Notes under the pieces: model-generated | Seen by the model: the letters and a program-made list of their open reading frames with translations, nothing else | What the model was told of the DNA's origin: nothing | The model's database searches: none | Part shown: in pieces, positions 28,378-38,273 of the stretch | How the letters are laid out: each line of letters begins with the position of its first letter | Numbering within the stretch: position 1 is the stretch's first letter | DNA from: Gammaproteobacteria bacterium | GTDB lineage: Bacteria > Pseudomonadota > Gammaproteobacteria > Nitrococcales > Nitrococcaceae | Assembly: GCA_030433275.1 (NCBI GenBank) | Contig: JAUILK010000009.1 | Span: forward strand, 1 to 64,000 | Reading direction: 5' to 3' | Length of the DNA stretch: 64,000 nt | Position numbers and translations under genes: made by a program

Positions 28378-29200
28378 ATGGCGCGTGCTAACGGCTTTGG
28401 TCCTCATCCCCGGAGTGCTTTGGCTTGTATGGCTTGCTCCGCCTGAGCTTCTATCGGCCGCCTTCGCAGGTATTGTAGTGCTCGGGGCCTGGGAATGGAC
28501 ATTTTTGATGAATCTCACCAGCCACCGTGGCCGCCTGGTTTATACACTCACTATTCTCCTTGTCGTGCTCGGGGGCTGGCTATGGCTCCGCTCCGGTGGC
28601 AGCGCAATTCCGGTACTGGTCATGGGTGTCTTATGGTGGGTGGTTGCTATGGTCTGGCTCATCACCTTCGTGCGCAATCCCGGCAGGCGCCGGCCGCCGT
28701 TGCCTGTTTTTGCGCTGATCGGTGCCGTGATTCTGGTTGCATTCTGGTTCGCCATTGTTGCCACTCATGACAAAGGGGGATTCGGTCCTTACTGGGTTAC
28801 CATGTTGTTGTTCCTGGTGTGGGGCAGTGACACGGGCGGTTATTTCGCCGGTCGAGCGTGGGGTCGGCACAAACTGGCTCCCCGAGTCAGCCCGGGCAAA
28901 ACTTGGGAAGGTGTCATCGGTAGCATGGTTTTGGGAGTGCTGCTCGGTGGTGTGTATTATGCCTGTGGGTGGGCGCTTGGTTTTTCTGCGGGTATAAGGC
29001 CGATGGCGTTTCTCGGCCTTGCGTTGATTACCATCGGTATCGCGATAGTCGGTGATTTGTTCGAGAGCATGCTGAAGCGCCAGCGTGGCATCAAGGACAG
29101 TGGCGGTTTGTTGCCGGGACATGGGGGGGTGTTGGATCGCATCGATGGTCTGCTGGCGGCGGCACCTATCCTAGCATTGGGCGTACGGGGGATCAGCTGA
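28370..29200 (+). CDS. cdsA: Phosphatidate cytidylyltransferase
   Basis: Makes CDP-diacylglycerol from phosphatidic acid and CTP at the inner membrane, the branch point of phospholipid synthesis. The 276-residue protein has several transmembrane helices. The C-terminal signature spans about residues 225-252 ([13 protein letters not shown], then [11 protein letters not shown]). Translation starts at GTG 28370, inside the last codons of uppS. Order uppS-cdsA-dxr-rseP is standard. Confidence 0.96.
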   Translation: MLRWRVLTALVLIPGVLWLVWLAPPELLSAAFAGIVVLGAWEWTFLMNLTSHRGRLVYTLTILLVVLGGWLWLRSGGSAIPVLVMGVLWWVVAMVWLITFVRNPGRRRPPLPVFALIGAVILVAFWFAIVATHDKGGFGPYWVTMLLFLVWGSDTGGYFAGRAWGRHKLAPRVSPGKTWEGVIGSMVLGVLLGGVYYACGWALGFSAGIRPMAFLGLALITIGIAIVGDLFESMLKRQRGIKDSGGLLPGHGGVLDRIDGLLAAAPILALGVRGIS

Positions 29201-29208
29201 GTGAGTGC

Positions 29209-30402
29209 ATGCAACGTATAACCATACTCGGGGCGACCGGGTCCATAGGCGTCAATACACTGGATGTCATTGCCCGTCATCCACAGCAGTTCGAGGTCTT
29301 TGCCCTGGCGGCGAATCGGGCGGTTGATCGTTTGTTCGAGCAGTGCCAGCGGTTCCAGCCGCAATACGCGGTGCTGGCCGACGAGCAGGCCGCGACTACA
29401 TTGCGCGCGCGATTGGCCGAACAGTCCGGTAACTCAACAGAAGTGTTGGGCGGGATCAAGGCATTGATCGAGGTTGCGGGTGCGAGCGAGGTAGACTGTG
29501 TCGTCGCGGGTATTGTCGGCAGCGCCGGATTGTTGCCGACCTTGGCCGCCGCTCGTGGCGGTAAGCGGATTTTACTGGCGAACAAGGAAGCGTTGGTCAT
29601 GGCGGGCGCACTATTTTTGGCGGAAGTCAAGCGCAATGGCGCGACATTGGTTCCCGTCGATAGTGAGCATAATGCTGTATACCAGTGTCTACCGTCAGAG
29701 TTTGGTCAGCGTCCCCTGCGGGAACTCGGCGTGCAGCGTATTCTGCTGACCGCTTCCGGCGGGCCTTTTCGGTGCCGGCCGCTAGCGGAGCTCCAGCGGG
29801 TGACTCCAGCTGAGGCTTGTGCCCATCCCAATTGGGTAATGGGTCGGAAAATTTCGGTAGATTCCGCCACTATGATGAACAAGGGTTTGGAGCTGATCGA
29901 AGCCTGTTTGCTGTTTGACGTGGAGCCAGATTGCTTAGAAGCGGTCATTCATCCGCAGAGCATTGTGCACTCGCTAGTGGAGTACGTGGACGGTTCGGTG
30001 TTGGCACAATTGGGCAACCCTGATATGCGTACGCCTCTGGCGCACGCGTTGGCGACTCCTGGGCGCTTTGTTTCCGGCACTCAGCGGTTGGATTTGTTGA
30101 ATGTGGGTCGGCTTGAATTCGAAGCCCCCGACCATCGACGCTTCCCTTGTCTAGGTTTGGCTTATCAGGCGATGCAAGCAGGTAATTCCACGCCTGCGAT
30201 TCTCAACGCCGCCAATGAAGTAGCCGTTGGGGCCTTTCTGCAGGAGCGCATCCGGTTCACCGATATTCCTACGGTGATCGAATCCACTCTCGAATCGGTT
30301 ACGGCCGAGATCATCGAAGATTTGGACCAACTGTTGGCTATGGACCGCAACACCCGACGCGCAGCGCAGCATGCCGTAGAGGCATGGGCCGGGAGGCGTT
30401 AA
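29209..30402 (+). CDS. dxr: 1-deoxy-D-xylulose 5-phosphate reductoisomerase
   Basis: Second step of the MEP isoprenoid pathway, NADPH dependent. The 397-residue protein has GATGSIG at residues 8-14, the metal-binding PVDSEHNA, and the conserved LTASGGPFR and [14 protein letters not shown]. It works upstream of ispD and ispF, found later in this window. The start is 8 bp after the cdsA stop with only a weak ribosome-binding site. The stop TAATG overlaps the rseP start by one base. Confidence 0.97.
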   Translation: MQRITILGATGSIGVNTLDVIARHPQQFEVFALAANRAVDRLFEQCQRFQPQYAVLADEQAATTLRARLAEQSGNSTEVLGGIKALIEVAGASEVDCVVAGIVGSAGLLPTLAAARGGKRILLANKEALVMAGALFLAEVKRNGATLVPVDSEHNAVYQCLPSEFGQRPLRELGVQRILLTASGGPFRCRPLAELQRVTPAEACAHPNWVMGRKISVDSATMMNKGLELIEACLLFDVEPDCLEAVIHPQSIVHSLVEYVDGSVLAQLGNPDMRTPLAHALATPGRFVSGTQRLDLLNVGRLEFEAPDHRRFPCLGLAYQAMQAGNSTPAILNAANEVAVGAFLQERIRFTDIPTVIESTLESVTAEIIEDLDQLLAMDRNTRRAAQHAVEAWAGRR

Positions 30403-31769
30403 TGGGAATTCTCATCGACGTGCTGGCTTTTGTGGTGGCTATTGGTGTGTTGGTCATTGTCCACGAGTTCGGCCATTTTTGGGTCGCGCGTCGCGTGGGC
30501 ATCAAGGTATTGCGCTTTTCGGTTGGTTTCGGCAGGCCTATCTGGTCACGCAGAGGCCGTGATGGGACAGAATACGCAGTTGCCGGTATCCCGCTGGGCG
30601 GGTATGTGAAAATGCTCGACGAGCGCGAGGGAGAGGTTGCGGAAAAACAGCGGGCGCGTGCTTTCAATCGCAAGCCAATTTGGGCCCGCAACCTCGTGGT
30701 CGTGGCTGGACCTCTGTTTAATTTTCTGTTCGCTATCTTGGCTTATTGGGCAATCTTCGTGATCGGCACAACCGAGCTGCGGCCGGTCATCGGCAAGGTT
30801 ATTGAGGGTACGCCAGCGGCCGTGGCCGGTTTCCAGCGCGGCGATGAGGTGCAGTCGATCGCCGGCAAGCCCACGCCGAGTTGGACTGATGTGCTCATGG
30901 AATTCTTGGATAAGGGCGTCGGCTCCGGGCAATTGGCCGTACAAGTCAAGACCGAAAGTGGAGGCGATGCCACCCGTTATCTAGATCTGGGGAAGATGGA
31001 TTCAATTGGCCAGAATCCCGATGTGCTCGATGCGCTGGGTTTTCGCCCCTGGTTGCCCCGAATTGAGCCCAAAGTCAGCCAAGTTTTGCCGGATAGTGCC
31101 GCTGCTGCTGCGGGCATCGAATCGGGGATGGCGATTGTGCGCGCCGATGATCAGCCCATTGATACTTGGCAGGATCTCGTCCGCTATGTTCAGGCTCGGC
31201 CCGGTGAACAAATAGCTTTCACCATCGAGCGGCATAGCCGACAGCGCCAGATCGTTGTCACGCTCGGCAGCCGCGAGGCAGAAGACGGTGCGCGGGTGGG
31301 TGTCTTAGGTGTCACGCCGATTGTACCAAAGCAAGATATCGAGAGCTTGCGCCATACTGTTCAGTATGGACCGATCCAGGCGGTCGGCCGTGCCCTGGAT
31401 CAGACTTGGGCGGCCTCCGCGCTGACCGTGAAAATGCTCTGGCGCATGGTGCTGGGCGAGGCTTCTATGAAGAATCTGAGCGGACCGATTAACATTGCCC
31501 AATATGCGGGCGTGTCCGCGAGCCTTGGTGTGACTCCATTTCTGAAATTTCTCGCCATCGTCAGCATCAGCTTGGGCGTGCTCAATCTGTTACCGGTGCC
31601 GGTGCTTGATGGCGGGCACTTGCTCTACAACAGCATAGAGTGGCTGAAAGGGCGCCCACTATCCGATCGGGCACAAGGGATTGGTCAGCAGATCGGCATC
31701 GTTTTGCTGGTCTTTCTCATGGCGCTTGCCTTCTACAATGATTTGGCACGCCTTTTTGGACCCCGATAG
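30402..31769 (+). CDS. rseP: RIP metalloprotease RseP
   Basis: Site-2 intramembrane protease that cleaves RseA-type anti-sigma factors in the envelope stress response and clears remnant signal peptides. The 455-residue protein has HEFGH at 21-25 in the first transmembrane helix, two PDZ domains in the periplasm (about 115-290), and the third metal-ligand region NLLPVPVLDGGH near the C-terminus. GGGAGGCGTTA precedes the ATG. It precedes bamA by 21 bp. Confidence 0.97.
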   Translation: MGILIDVLAFVVAIGVLVIVHEFGHFWVARRVGIKVLRFSVGFGRPIWSRRGRDGTEYAVAGIPLGGYVKMLDEREGEVAEKQRARAFNRKPIWARNLVVVAGPLFNFLFAILAYWAIFVIGTTELRPVIGKVIEGTPAAVAGFQRGDEVQSIAGKPTPSWTDVLMEFLDKGVGSGQLAVQVKTESGGDATRYLDLGKMDSIGQNPDVLDALGFRPWLPRIEPKVSQVLPDSAAAAAGIESGMAIVRADDQPIDTWQDLVRYVQARPGEQIAFTIERHSRQRQIVVTLGSREAEDGARVGVLGVTPIVPKQDIESLRHTVQYGPIQAVGRALDQTWAASALTVKMLWRMVLGEASMKNLSGPINIAQYAGVSASLGVTPFLKFLAIVSISLGVLNLLPVPVLDGGHLLYNSIEWLKGRPLSDRAQGIGQQIGIVLLVFLMALAFYNDLARLFGPR

Positions 31770-31790
31770 CAACGAATAACGAGAGGGGTA

Positions 31791-34067
31791 ATGCGAAGAG
31801 CGCTACTGGTGGTGGCATTGCTCGTGCAACTCCACATCGCCGCCGCCGGAGAAGCATTCAGAGTTTCGGACATTCGCATTGAGGGGTTGCAGCGGATCTC
31901 CGCGGGTACCGTTTTTAACTATTTGCCAATCCAGGTTGGTGATCGCATCGATGCCAAAAAGGTAGCCGAGTCCATACGTGTCCTTTATCGCACGGGCTTT
32001 TTTCAGGACGTGACATTGGTGCGAGCTGGTAGGGCGCTGATCGTCAGTGTAGTGGAGCGCCCAGCAATTGCGCGGATCGAGCTGCACGGCAACGATGAAA
32101 TCGGTAGCGATAAACTGCTCGAGGCCCTAAAAGGAGTAGGACTTGCCGAGGGACGGGTGTTCAATCGCTCTCTGCTCGCCACCGTAGAGCGGGAGTTGCA
32201 GCGCCAATACTTCGCGCTCGGCTATTACGACGTGCAGATCGAAAGTACGGTATCGCCTGTGCCGCGCAACCGGGTCAGCATCCGGATCGATATTCGCGAG
32301 GGTGAGACGGCTTCGGTTCAGCGGATCCAATTCGTTGGCAACAAGCGCTTCAGCGACGGCGATCTGCGCGATCAGTTCGACTTGGGGCCGCGTGCATGGT
32401 GGGCATTTTTTTCCGATTCGGACAAGTATTCGCGGCAGAAGTTGGCCGGAGATTTGGAGCAGTTGCGTTCGTTCTATCAGAATCAGGGTTTCATTAACTT
32501 TTCAATTACCTCGACTCAAGTCTCTATTACCCCGGATCGGCGCCGCATTTATATTACGGTCAACCTTTCCGAGGGAAAACAGTATCATGTGCGCAGCATC
32601 AAGCTGGCGGGAAAACTTATCGTTCCGGAGCAGGAGTTGCGTGCGCTGCTCAAAGTGAAGGAGGACGAGCTCTATTCACAACTCGCGGTGACTGAGAGCA
32701 GTGATGCGATCCGCAAAAAGTACGGTGAACTCGGTTATGCGTTCGCCAATGTCAATGCGGTGCCGAATGTTTCAGAACAGGCGAAGATGGTGGATCTCAC
32801 TTTCTTTGTCGACCCAGCCGAGCGGGTCTATGTGCGGCACATCAACATTTCGGGCAACGCGCGTACCCGCGATGAGGTGATCCGCCAGGAAATGCAGCAA
32901 ATAGAAGGCGGGTGGCTGTCCACGGAGAAGGTTAAACAATCGCGTCAACGCCTCAACCGGTTGGGTTTCTTCAAAGAGGTGAACATCGAGACGCCGCGTG
33001 CACCCGGGGTGAACGATCAAGTGGATGTGAACGTCAATGTCGAAGAGCGTCAAACGGGCAGCCTAAGAGCCGGAATTGGTTTTGGTACTGGCAGCGGGTT
33101 GCTGCTGAATCTGGGGGTTCAGCAAGATAACTTCCTCGGTACGGGTGATCGAGTTGGTTTTACTATCAATAATAATCGGATCAATACGATCTACCAGCTT
33201 GATTACCTCGATCGCTTCTACACACTAAATGGAATTAATCGGCGCATTGGACTTGCCTATCGTGATACCGACGCTCGCCGAGCCAACTTGGCGAGGTACG
33301 GCATCAAATCAGCCACCGGCAGCTACGGTTACCAGATTCCCTTTAGCAATGAGGATTCCGTTGACGCGGGTCTCGAATACGAAGACCTGGCACTGAACCT
33401 CAGTGATGACCCAACGCAGATTCAGCAGGAGTTCATAGACAGTAACGGCAAGCGCAACCGGGCGCTCAACGTGGCGCTCGGCTGGCTGCACGATTCGCGC
33501 AATCGAGCGATCTTCCCAGATAGCGGTTGGCGGCACCATATCACCGGTCAGGTGGCGATCCCCGGCAGCGAGTTGGAGTACTACCGGCTCAACTCCGATC
33601 AGCAGTATTTTAAGGGTCTCACGAAGGCGCTCACACTGGTGCTGAGTAACACCGTGAGCTATGGGGACGGTTATGGCGATACTGACACGTTGCCGTTTTT
33701 TAAGAATTTTTTCGCCGGCGGTATTTCTACGGTTCGCGGCTTCAATATCAACGCGCTCGGCCCGCGCGATGAAAACGGCGACCCAACGGGTGGGAATTTC
33801 CGGCTGCTCGGTAGCGCAGGTCTGCGCTTTCCAACCCCTTTCGTCGATCCTAAGTCGGCTCAGCTCACCGCCTTCGTCGATTTCGGCCAAGTCTACGATA
33901 CCTTCCGGGGAAGTATCGATTTGGGCGAGCTGCGTTACTCGGCTGGTTTGGCGGCCACTTGGTTCTCGCCCTTGGGTCCGTTGACAATAAGTGTTGCGCG
34001 ACCGTTAAATGCGGATTCTGATGAAGATACCCAATTCTTTCAATTCTCGGTTGGCTCATTCTTTTGA
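31791..34067 (+). CDS. bamA: Outer membrane protein assembly factor BamA
   Basis: Core of the BAM complex that inserts beta-barrel proteins into the outer membrane. The 758-residue precursor has a short signal peptide (cleavage near residue 20, before EAFRVSDIRIEG). Five POTRA domains (about 22-420) and a 16-strand Omp85 barrel follow. The barrel holds the VRGF motif (STVRGFNIN) and ends in a terminal phenylalanine, the usual sorting signal. Its neighbour skp encodes a chaperone for the same route. Confidence 0.97.
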   Translation: MRRALLVVALLVQLHIAAAGEAFRVSDIRIEGLQRISAGTVFNYLPIQVGDRIDAKKVAESIRVLYRTGFFQDVTLVRAGRALIVSVVERPAIARIELHGNDEIGSDKLLEALKGVGLAEGRVFNRSLLATVERELQRQYFALGYYDVQIESTVSPVPRNRVSIRIDIREGETASVQRIQFVGNKRFSDGDLRDQFDLGPRAWWAFFSDSDKYSRQKLAGDLEQLRSFYQNQGFINFSITSTQVSITPDRRRIYITVNLSEGKQYHVRSIKLAGKLIVPEQELRALLKVKEDELYSQLAVTESSDAIRKKYGELGYAFANVNAVPNVSEQAKMVDLTFFVDPAERVYVRHINISGNARTRDEVIRQEMQQIEGGWLSTEKVKQSRQRLNRLGFFKEVNIETPRAPGVNDQVDVNVNVEERQTGSLRAGIGFGTGSGLLLNLGVQQDNFLGTGDRVGFTINNNRINTIYQLDYLDRFYTLNGINRRIGLAYRDTDARRANLARYGIKSATGSYGYQIPFSNEDSVDAGLEYEDLALNLSDDPTQIQQEFIDSNGKRNRALNVALGWLHDSRNRAIFPDSGWRHHITGQVAIPGSELEYYRLNSDQQYFKGLTKALTLVLSNTVSYGDGYGDTDTLPFFKNFFAGGISTVRGFNINALGPRDENGDPTGGNFRLLGSAGLRFPTPFVDPKSAQLTAFVDFGQVYDTFRGSIDLGELRYSAGLAATWFSPLGPLTISVARPLNADSDEDTQFFQFSVGSFF

Positions 34068-34096
34068 GTACAAACAGGATCGACGACTAAAGCTTT

Positions 34097-34627
34097 ATGA
34101 ATATTCGAAACTTGCCGATAACTCTCGGTATCATCGCCCTGCTGGTAGGGTTGGCGGGAGCCGTTGGGGCGGCCGAGCTCAAAATCGGTTTTGTTAACCC
34201 GGCGCGGGTATCCTCACAGGCACCGCAGGCGGAGGCAGCTCGGAAAAAGCTGGAGAAAGAGTTCGCCCCTAGGGATAAGGAAATCGTCGCTATGCAGAAG
34301 GATTTGAGCAGACTGGAGGGGAGGATGCAGCGCGACGGGGCCGTGATGAGCGATGAAAAAAAGCTGGACCTGCAGCGTGAGATTATTGCACGCCGACGGG
34401 ACGTTCAACGCACCCAAGAGGCGTTCCGTGAAGATTTCAACATGCGGCGCAATGAGGAACTCGCTAATCTTCAGCGACGGATTCTAAAGACCGTAGGCGA
34501 TTTTGCCAAAAAACAGGGCTTTGATCTGATAGTCACCGACGGCGTCATCTACGCTAGCCGCGAAGTCGACATTACGGATCGAATCATAGAACGCCTGCGC
34601 CAGGATTATCGCTTAGGTAGGAATTGA
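34097..34627 (+). CDS. skp: Periplasmic chaperone Skp/OmpH
   Basis: Trimeric periplasmic chaperone that carries unfolded outer-membrane proteins to BamA. The 176-residue precursor has a hydrophobic signal peptide (cleavage near GAVGA), the N-terminal strand LKIGFVNPARV, a long highly charged coiled coil (about 45-130) rich in Lys, Arg and Glu, and the C-terminal strand block GFDLIVTDGVIYAS. It sits between bamA and lpxD as in E. coli. Confidence 0.94.
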   Translation: MNIRNLPITLGIIALLVGLAGAVGAAELKIGFVNPARVSSQAPQAEAARKKLEKEFAPRDKEIVAMQKDLSRLEGRMQRDGAVMSDEKKLDLQREIIARRRDVQRTQEAFREDFNMRRNEELANLQRRILKTVGDFAKKQGFDLIVTDGVIYASREVDITDRIIERLRQDYRLGRN

Positions 34628-34677
34628 TGGCTCTGTCAGCCGTAGCTGTCAGATCCCACTAGAGTGACGTAGGCACC

Positions 34678-35742
34678 ATGGCAGATCCTAAAGGTGTGAG
34701 CCTCTCGGAATTGGCGCGCGTGATCGGGGCGCGGTTGGCCGGGGACGGCTCTAAACGGATCCTGCGGGTCGCCTCACTCCAGGACGCGTGCGCGGATGCA
34801 TTGAGTTTTCTCGCCACTGATCGTCAGCGGCGCCACTTGGCACATACCCACGCAGGAGCCGTGATTCTGCGCCCACAGGATCTGGTGGCGGCGCCGGTGG
34901 CGGCGTTGGTTTGTGACGATCCTCATGTGGCATTCGCCCGGGCCGCGCAGCACCTTACCGGTGCAAGCCGTTCCACGGTGGGGATTCATCCGACGGCTTG
35001 GGTGCACCCTGAAGCGTTGTTGGAAGGGCAGGTGAGTATCGGTCCGCATGCGAGCATTGCGGCCGGCGCCTATCTTGCGCGACGGGTCAGCGTGGCGGCT
35101 GGCTGCGTTATCGGTGAGGCGGTTGAAATCGGGGAAGATAGCCGTTTGATGGCCAATGCGACGATTTACCCCAATACGATTATCGGTCGGCGTGTTATCG
35201 TCCATTCGGGTGCGGTACTGGGTTCCGATGGCTTTGGCTATGCCAACGACGCTGGGCGCTGGATCAAGGTGCCCCAATTAGGTCGAGTGATCATCGGCGA
35301 CGATGTGGAGATCGGCGCCAACACGGCAGTGGACCGAGGGGCGCTCGGGGATACCGTTATCGAGGAAGGCGTCAAGCTCGATAATTTGGTTCAGATCGCT
35401 CATAACGCGCGCGTCGGGGCCCATACGGCTATGGCGGGTTGCTCTGCTATATCCGGCAGCACTCGAGTCGGGAAAAACTGAAGCATTGCGGGCGGTGCCG
35501 GGCTGGCCGGGCATTTACACGTCTGTGATCGAGCCCAGGTGACTGGCATGACGATGGTTACCCATGACATACGGGAGCCCGGTTCTTACTCGTCCGGAAC
35601 TCAAATGGCACCGACACGGCGATGGCGTCGCAACGCCGTGCGCTTCAATCGGCTCGACGAGATGGCTCAGCAGCTGCGTCACTTGGAGCAGCAGCTCGCG
35701 AAACTGCAGGCGAGGGGTAAAATTCTCCCTGGATCAAAATAG
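34678..35742 (+). CDS. lpxD: UDP-3-O-acylglucosamine N-acyltransferase, interrupted by an in-frame TGA
   Basis: Third step of lipid A synthesis. The frame runs from 34678 to 35742 (354 codons, the normal length) but contains TGA at 35479-35481, codon 268. No base is gained or lost: directly after it the same frame continues [25 protein letters not shown] and EPGSYSSG, then ends in the usual helical tail. Homologues, including E. coli, carry cysteine where the TGA stands, so one base change (TGC or TGT to TGA) explains it. The upstream product (267 residues) keeps the catalytic His242 in QIAHN but loses the end of the beta-helix and the C-terminal helices. A sequencing error, a nonsense mutation with readthrough, or recoding are all possible. 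Because lpxD is normally essential, real inactivation would be surprising unless another acyltransferase exists. Confidence 0.85.
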
Positions 35743-35762
35743 CAACAGAGCGCAACAAACCT

Positions 35763-36212
35763 ATGGACATTCACGGCATTCTCAATTATTTGCCGCACCG
35801 TTTCCCGTTTCTGATGATTGACCGGGTATTGGAGTGCGTTCCCGGAGAGATGCTCGTGGGCGTCAAAAACGTATCGATCAATGAGCCTTATTTCAATGGC
35901 CATTTCCCGCAGCGGCCGGTAATGCCGGGTGTGCTCATTCTGGAGGCCATGGCGCAGGCATGCGGCTTGCTTGCCTTCAAGACGCGGGAGCAACAACCGG
36001 ATGAGCAGCAGCCGGATGCTACGAAAATCTTTTACTTGGTTGGGATCGAAAAAGCGAAGTTCAAACGGCCGGTAGAGCCTGGTGATCAGCTCTGGCTATC
36101 GGTGCGTTTTAGTCGCAGCATGCGCGGTATTTGGATGTTCGAGGCTGAATCGTATGTACAGCAGGTTCTTGTTGCGCAGGCACAGATCCGCTGCACAATG
36201 CGGGAAATCTGA
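35763..36212 (+). CDS. fabZ: 3-hydroxyacyl-ACP dehydratase FabZ
   Basis: Hot-dog-fold dehydratase of fatty acid elongation. The 149-residue protein has the catalytic histidine in FNGHFPQRPVMPG and the glutamate in LILEAMAQA. Residues about 75-88 hold a hydrophilic insertion (EQQPDEQQPD) encoded by a tandem 15-bp duplication, absent from most relatives. It lies between lpxD and lpxA, where both pathways draw on 3-hydroxyacyl-ACP. Confidence 0.97.
   Translation: MDIHGILNYLPHRFPFLMIDRVLECVPGEMLVGVKNVSINEPYFNGHFPQRPVMPGVLILEAMAQACGLLAFKTREQQPDEQQPDATKIFYLVGIEKAKFKRPVEPGDQLWLSVRFSRSMRGIWMFEAESYVQQVLVAQAQIRCTMREI
35988..36017 (+). repeat. 15-bp tandem duplication inside fabZ
   Basis: GAGCAACAACCGGAT (35988-36002) is followed directly by GAGCAGCAGCCGGAT (36003-36017). 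The copies differ at two third-codon positions, so both encode EQQPD and the duplication is not brand new. It lengthens a surface loop without breaking the frame. Confidence 0.85.
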
Positions 36213-36214
36213 GC

Positions 36215-36985
36215 GTGATCCATCCCCGCGCCGTTATTGCCCCTGCGGCGGAGCTTGCCAATGATGTCACGGTTGGCCCATATGCGGTGATCGGTCCTGA
36301 TGTGCAGATTAAAGCTGGGACCTGGATTGGGCCGCACGTCGTCATTCAGGGGCCGACACGTATCGGCGCTAACAACCGGATTTTTCAGTTCGCCTCAATT
36401 GGCGAAATACCCCAGGACAAAAAATTCCAGGATGAGCGCACTTGGCTTGAAATCGGTGCAGGCAATACCATCCGCGAATACGTCACTATCAACCGCGGCA
36501 CCGCTACTGGGGGGGGGGTCACTCGCGTGGGCGATGATAATTGGATTATGGCATATTGCCACATCGCCCACGATTGTCAGGTGGGCAATGCGACGGTTTT
36601 CGCCAACAATGCTTCGCTCGCCGGCCATGTGGAGGTGCATGACAATTCGATCCTGAGCGGTTTCTCATTGGTGCATCAGTTCAGTCGACTGGGGAGGCAC
36701 TGTTTTTTGGCATTTGGAGCGCACGTGGACCGGGATGTGCCACCATATGTTATGGCGGCTGGACAGCGTGCTACCCCTCGCGGAATCAACAGCAAAGGAT
36801 TGCAGCGTCATGGTTTCACCAAAGAGACAGTGCAGACACTGAAGCGGGCGTATAAGACCCTATATGGTTCCGGGCTGCGGCTGGATGAAGCCTTGACAGT
36901 GCTGGATGAGATCGGGCGCGAAGTTCCCGATGTGGCAATTTTCAGTCATTTCATCCGGGGCAGTCGGCGGGGGATCATTCGTTGA
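36215..36985 (+). CDS. lpxA: UDP-N-acetylglucosamine acyltransferase
   Basis: First step of lipid A synthesis; transfers 3-hydroxyacyl from ACP to UDP-GlcNAc. The 256-residue protein is a left-handed beta-helix with hexapeptide repeats and the catalytic His119 in CHIAHDCQVGN. The C-terminal helical domain starts after RGINSKGLQRHGF. Translation begins at GTG 36215, three bases after the fabZ stop. Residues 99-101 (GGG) are encoded within a run of ten G (36509-36518); the frame is intact with ten, so slippage there would truncate the protein. Confidence 0.96.
   Translation: MIHPRAVIAPAAELANDVTVGPYAVIGPDVQIKAGTWIGPHVVIQGPTRIGANNRIFQFASIGEIPQDKKFQDERTWLEIGAGNTIREYVTINRGTATGGGVTRVGDDNWIMAYCHIAHDCQVGNATVFANNASLAGHVEVHDNSILSGFSLVHQFSRLGRHCFLAFGAHVDRDVPPYVMAAGQRATPRGINSKGLQRHGFTKETVQTLKRAYKTLYGSGLRLDEALTVLDEIGREVPDVAIFSHFIRGSRRGIIR
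36509..36518 (+). repeat. G10 homopolymer inside lpxA
   Basis: Ten consecutive G within the lpxA reading frame. Such tracts are prone to slippage in vivo and to length errors in sequencing. As written, lpxA reads through in frame. Confidence 0.95.
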
Positions 36986-37133
36986 ATCGGTGCGATCACA
37001 TACGAGTGCGGAAATTCGCCTATAAGCATTGATGGCATTGGTTGTGTGAATAAACTGGCGATTCCGGTGCAGTGCGGTCACCGGGGCTTTTGCGAAATTC
37101 GCCCGCGGCGCTGAACGCGCGACTGGAGTCGAT

Positions 37134-38273
37134 ATGGAACGCATCGCTATGGTCGCGGGTGAGCTTTCAGGCGATGTGCTCGGTGCCGGACTGATCCAGG
37201 CGCTGAAGCGGCGTCACGCGGGGTTACGCGTCGAGGGGATTGGCGGCCCGGCTATGCGCGCGGCCGGGTTGCGCAGCCTATACCCGTTGGAAGCGCTCTC
37301 GATTATGGGGCTGGTGGAGGTGTTGCGCCACTTACCTCGGTTGATTGTGCTGCGCCAGCGTCTCGTTCGGCATTTCCGTGATCATCCACCCGATGTGTTC
37401 ATCGGCATTGATTCGCCCGATTTCAACTTGGGGCTTGAACGGCGTTTGCGCACGCATGGTGTGCCTACGGTTCACTATGTGAGTCCGTCCGTATGGGCCT
37501 GGCGGCGGGGCCGTATCAAACGGATCGCCCAATCGGTGGATCTGATGCTTACCTTGTTGCCATTTGAGCCGGCCTACTATCGGGCGCAGGGCGTACCGGT
37601 AGTGTTTGTCGGTCATCCTACGGCTGATTGCTACGGGCTTGATCCCGATGCCGCGCGATTTCGAGCTTGTTTGGGGCTTTCCGCCGAACGGCCGGTACTT
37701 GCGTTGCTGCCCGGGAGCCGCCAAGGCGAAGTGGCGCACATCGGCCCGATATTTGCCAAGACGATGGTTCGACTCGTGCGCCAGCGGCCCGACCTGCAGT
37801 TGGTTGCAGCCATGGCTGCGTCGGAGCTGCGTCGATTGTTTCAGCGTCAGCTCAAGGCCGTCGGGTTGACTTACTGCCGGCTGATCGAAGGCAACGCAAA
37901 AGCGGTCATGGGGGCGGCCGATGTCGTGCTCACCGCCTCGGGTACCGCTACACTGGAGGCCATGTTCCTTCAACGCCCCATGGTCGTCGCCTATCGCCTG
38001 AGCCCCGTTACCGCTGGCGTGGTAGCCGCGCTGAGACTGATTAAGACGCGCTATTTCGCGCTACCGAATCTGCTTGCTGACGAGGCGTTGGTGCCTGAAT
38101 ACATTCAAGGTGAGGCGACGCCGCAGAATTTGGCACAGGCGGTCGACAATCTCCTAGCGGATCCGCAGCGAGTGAGCTATCTGCAGCAGCGCTTCCGGCA
38201 GCTGCACGGTACTTTGCGATGCAATGCGAATGAGCGGGCGGCGGATGCGTTAGAGCAGCTGGTGAATCCATGA
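37134..38273 (+). CDS. lpxB: Lipid-A-disaccharide synthase
   Basis: Family GT19 glycosyltransferase that joins UDP-2,3-diacylglucosamine and lipid X at the inner membrane. The 379-residue protein has the N-terminal MVAGELSGD, the [14 protein letters not shown] block, FVGHP, the LLPGSRQGE motif and SGTATLE near the C-terminal nucleotide site. The gap of about 150 bp from lpxA holds no gene. The stop overlaps the rnhB start (ATGA). Confidence 0.97.
   Translation: MERIAMVAGELSGDVLGAGLIQALKRRHAGLRVEGIGGPAMRAAGLRSLYPLEALSIMGLVEVLRHLPRLIVLRQRLVRHFRDHPPDVFIGIDSPDFNLGLERRLRTHGVPTVHYVSPSVWAWRRGRIKRIAQSVDLMLTLLPFEPAYYRAQGVPVVFVGHPTADCYGLDPDAARFRACLGLSAERPVLALLPGSRQGEVAHIGPIFAKTMVRLVRQRPDLQLVAAMAASELRRLFQRQLKAVGLTYCRLIEGNAKAVMGAADVVLTASGTATLEAMFLQRPMVVAYRLSPVTAGVVAALRLIKTRYFALPNLLADEALVPEYIQGEATPQNLAQAVDNLLADPQRVSYLQQRFRQLHGTLRCNANERAADALEQLVNP

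Noticed and set aside
35479-35481. Selenocysteine at the lpxD TGA
   Set aside because: The position is a cysteine in relatives, but the following 40 bases form only short competing GC stems without the loop features of bacterial SECIS elements, and LpxD is not a redox enzyme. Kept as a remote possibility only.
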